Source: Epiperipatus broadwayi
Lineage: Eukaryota > Onychophora > Udeonychophora > Euonychophora > Peripatidae
Assembly: GCA_028023455.1 (NCBI GenBank)
Contig: JAQFVV010006221.1
Coordinates: forward strand, 3,609,166-3,673,165
Length of the DNA stretch: 64,000 nucleotides
Direction: 5' to 3'
This document shows positions 62,468 to 64,000 of the stretch, one piece after another. The notes under the pieces were generated by a model. The model searched no databases and was not told where the DNA came from. It saw nothing but the letters and a program-made list of their open reading frames with translations. How positions within the stretch are numbered: position 1 is the first letter of the stretch; every line of letters starts with the position of its first letter. A program made the translations under genes and the position numbers.

Positions 62468-62537
62468 CAACAGGAAGTAACTGAAGCTTCCAATGAATTA
62501 TATAATATAAATAAACTCATTGGAAGCTTCAGTTACT
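62468..62537. repeat. Short near-perfect hairpin
   Basis: AACAGGAAGTAACTGAAGCT with TCCAATGA is followed after about 20-25 A+T-rich bases by its complement TCATTGGAAGCTTCAGTTAC with TTCTTGTT. The arms are about 28 bp with one mismatch that would be a G-U pair in RNA. Small MITE or hairpin; a microRNA-like precursor is possible in size but not shown. Confidence 0.8.
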
Positions 62538-62608
62538 TCTTGTTCATATATGTATAGGTAATTTAGATGAAAGAAAACTATCTTTCGCATATGCTCTTTG
62601 AATTCTGA

Positions 62609-62867
62609 ACATTCCTATCAATAAATATTTTAAAAACATGGAGGGTGGAAGACCGCTCATATTTAGAGCTTTTAAATAAATGAACATTCCTTGACAGTAC
62701 TGTTAATAGAGTACAATTTTATTAAACTGCCAGATTTTTAAATTAATTTATTACTATTAAAGGTTCAAATAATCAAGTAACAGCACTGTCAATAAATGTT
62801 GGTTTATTTAAAAGTAAGCTCTAAATGTGAATGGTCGCTCATGTTTTTAAAATATTTATTGATGGGA
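62609..62867. mobile_element. ~260-bp foldback element
   Basis: The left arm (ATCAATAAATATTTTAAAAA, CATGGAGGGTGGAAGACCGC, TTTAGAGCTTTTAAATAAAT, TTGACAGTACTGTTA) recurs as diverged complement on the right (TAACAGCACTGTCAATAAAT, TTTAAAAGTAAGCTCTAAAT, GGTCGCTCATG, ATATTTATTGAT). The arms are about 92 bp and the spacer about 70 bp. Non-coding and MITE-like. No certain target duplication because the outer sequence is itself A+T-rich and palindromic. Confidence 0.8.
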
Positions 62868-62869
62868 GG

Positions 62870-63690
62870 TATATACAATTTGTAGCACATGTGTGAAAGG
62901 TAATTTACTTCCATCTAAATTACATATATATCTAAAAATGCTGATATTTAATGTTATATATATATGTGAGCATAAATTAATAGTTGCAAACCAGCAGCTG
63001 AAATTCAAATATAGTAAATCATTAGAGCCACTATTAAAATATTTCAGCATCACTATCTATAATTACAAATACAAAGTCTACTTAACAACTTGCAACTTGC
63101 AGGTATGAAGTTAACTTTTACTTATACTGCTTTATTCAGATCTTGTATTTATAAATATAAAGTAGTTTTTCTGAAGTCTTTTAGCAATATGTTAAGGTAA
63201 ATGGTACCTATCTTAAATCTATTTATCATTGAATACATAGTTTTAAATAGCTGAGTTTCAATATGAGAGTACTTGCTCTTTTAAACTTTCTGAATTTTAA
63301 ATCTAAATTTACTATGACTTATGAATCCCATTTTGCCTGTAATTATAATGATTGATATTCTAATTATTTAACTATGATATTATTTAAAACCACAATTCTT
63401 TATTTTAAATTATTTTACTCATATCATAATGAGGTAACCTTTTTATATCTCCTTTCTTCATACAAAAATATTTTCTCTCATCTATTTAATCTTTTCCAAA
63501 CCTATAACTACTATCCAGTTATCCATGAATGAATTGAAACTAAAAGTAGTGATGAGGCCCTTGATGCTCCGTGAAATATTATTTCTACATTTAGTAATGA
63601 TTTTGTATCATTTTTATACTGGTGTTATTGTGGCAAATGATTTTAAGAAATTAATATTGACTTGATCTTTTTTTTTACTCTGGGCTTTTT
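62870..63690. other. A+T-rich stretch, no gene seen
   Basis: Overlapping short frames on both strands at 62856-63108 have no domain. Nothing else supported. Confidence 0.4.
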
Positions 63691-63699
63691 TGTGATTTC

Positions 63700-64000
63700 T
63701 TGCATGTTTTGTTTTTTATGAATTAAACACTATGGTATCCCAAATGAAGATGGTTGTGAGAAAATCCTGTAGATTTTTTATAAGTCCAATTATATAATTT
63801 ATAATGTTCTTTGTATTTTTGACCCATCTACAAAGGATGTTGTCCATGGTATATGTGAAATAGTTGATTCAGTTCTCATATCATCCCTTCTTAAGAATTT
63901 GATTGGGTATTACAAAACAAAATACATCAATCTTTTCTATTTTTTGGATAGAAATCATATGGAATGGTTTGCCAAGATAATTTGGGGTTTACCCACTAAA
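63700..64000 (+). pseudogene. Possible reverse-transcriptase relic at the right edge
   Basis: From about 63727 the frame reads H-Y-G-I-P-N-E-D-G-C-E-K-I-L, a TAG stop at 63770, then 76 open codons to the window end, including F-Y-K-S-N-Y-I-I-Y-N-V, D-V-V-H-G-I, S-V-L-I-S-S-L-L-x-N-L-I and M-E-W-F-A-K. Many animal LINE RTs have a similar order after motif A: H-Y-G-I-P, an x-Y-x-x-x-x-x-V-V-H-G segment, then the Q-G-x-x-L-S-P-x-L-F region. The G-x-R-Q-G core is not recognisable here, so this is only a weak match. It continues off the window. Confidence 0.3.

Overview
The window looks like intergenic, repeat-dominated DNA from an animal nuclear genome, most likely an invertebrate. The evidence is strong A+T richness, non-LTR retrotransposons of animal type, hAT-type MITEs, many TA-dinucleotide runs and no dense gene layout. 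I cannot fix the phylum. I find no intact cellular protein gene, no rRNA, no convincing tRNA gene, no CRISPR array and no operon. Everything that can be named is a mobile element, a piece of one, or a repeat. Apart from the retrotransposon relics, most open frames here are chance frames in A+T-rich DNA or frames through microsatellites.

Layout, left to right. At the left edge (1-216, minus) and again at 2187-3730 (plus) are decayed coiled-coil, Gag-like reading frames. At 4577-7610 and 44393-47588 lie two diverged copies of one ~3 kb repeat in the same orientation. They carry a conserved TATA-box module and several tRNA-like B-box motifs and are bounded by TA runs; a third end fragment is at 12720-12795. 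Between them are a 501-bp MITE with 8-bp target duplications (11073-11573), a CTAT/ATAG microsatellite (15770-16200), an unclassified TE-like block with a ~216-bp tandem duplication (16448-18120), a compound foldback (20172-20614), a ~240-bp palindrome (22808-23050), further foldbacks (24747-24963, 28015-28137, 28434-29347), a 728-bp uninterrupted TAG array (32331-33058), a foldback enclosing a ~80-bp tandem array (33922-35037), a ~175-bp satellite (36632-37345), a foldback at 37411-37658 and a clear hAT MITE (38475-38833).

On the right are a foldback attached to the second 3 kb repeat (47590-47764), two head-to-tail RTE 3' ends (48895-49475), a tRNA-derived SINE candidate (49822-49965), a ~1 kb imperfect inverted repeat (54245-55305), and the best-preserved locus: a nearly full-length but broken RTE-clade retrotransposon (about 56964-60083, plus). 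That RTE has inserted into the reverse-transcriptase domain of an older, different non-LTR element on the minus strand (55380-56964 and 60085-60480). Two more inverted repeats (62465-62540 and 62609-62867) and a weak reverse-transcriptase relic (63700-64000) end the window.

Nothing suggests a working multi-gene system. The distinctive features are the number and variety of foldback elements, the length and perfection of the TAG array, the nested LINE-in-LINE insertion, and the ~3 kb repeat family, which I cannot assign to a known class. All identifications were made by eye; no database or alignment program was used.
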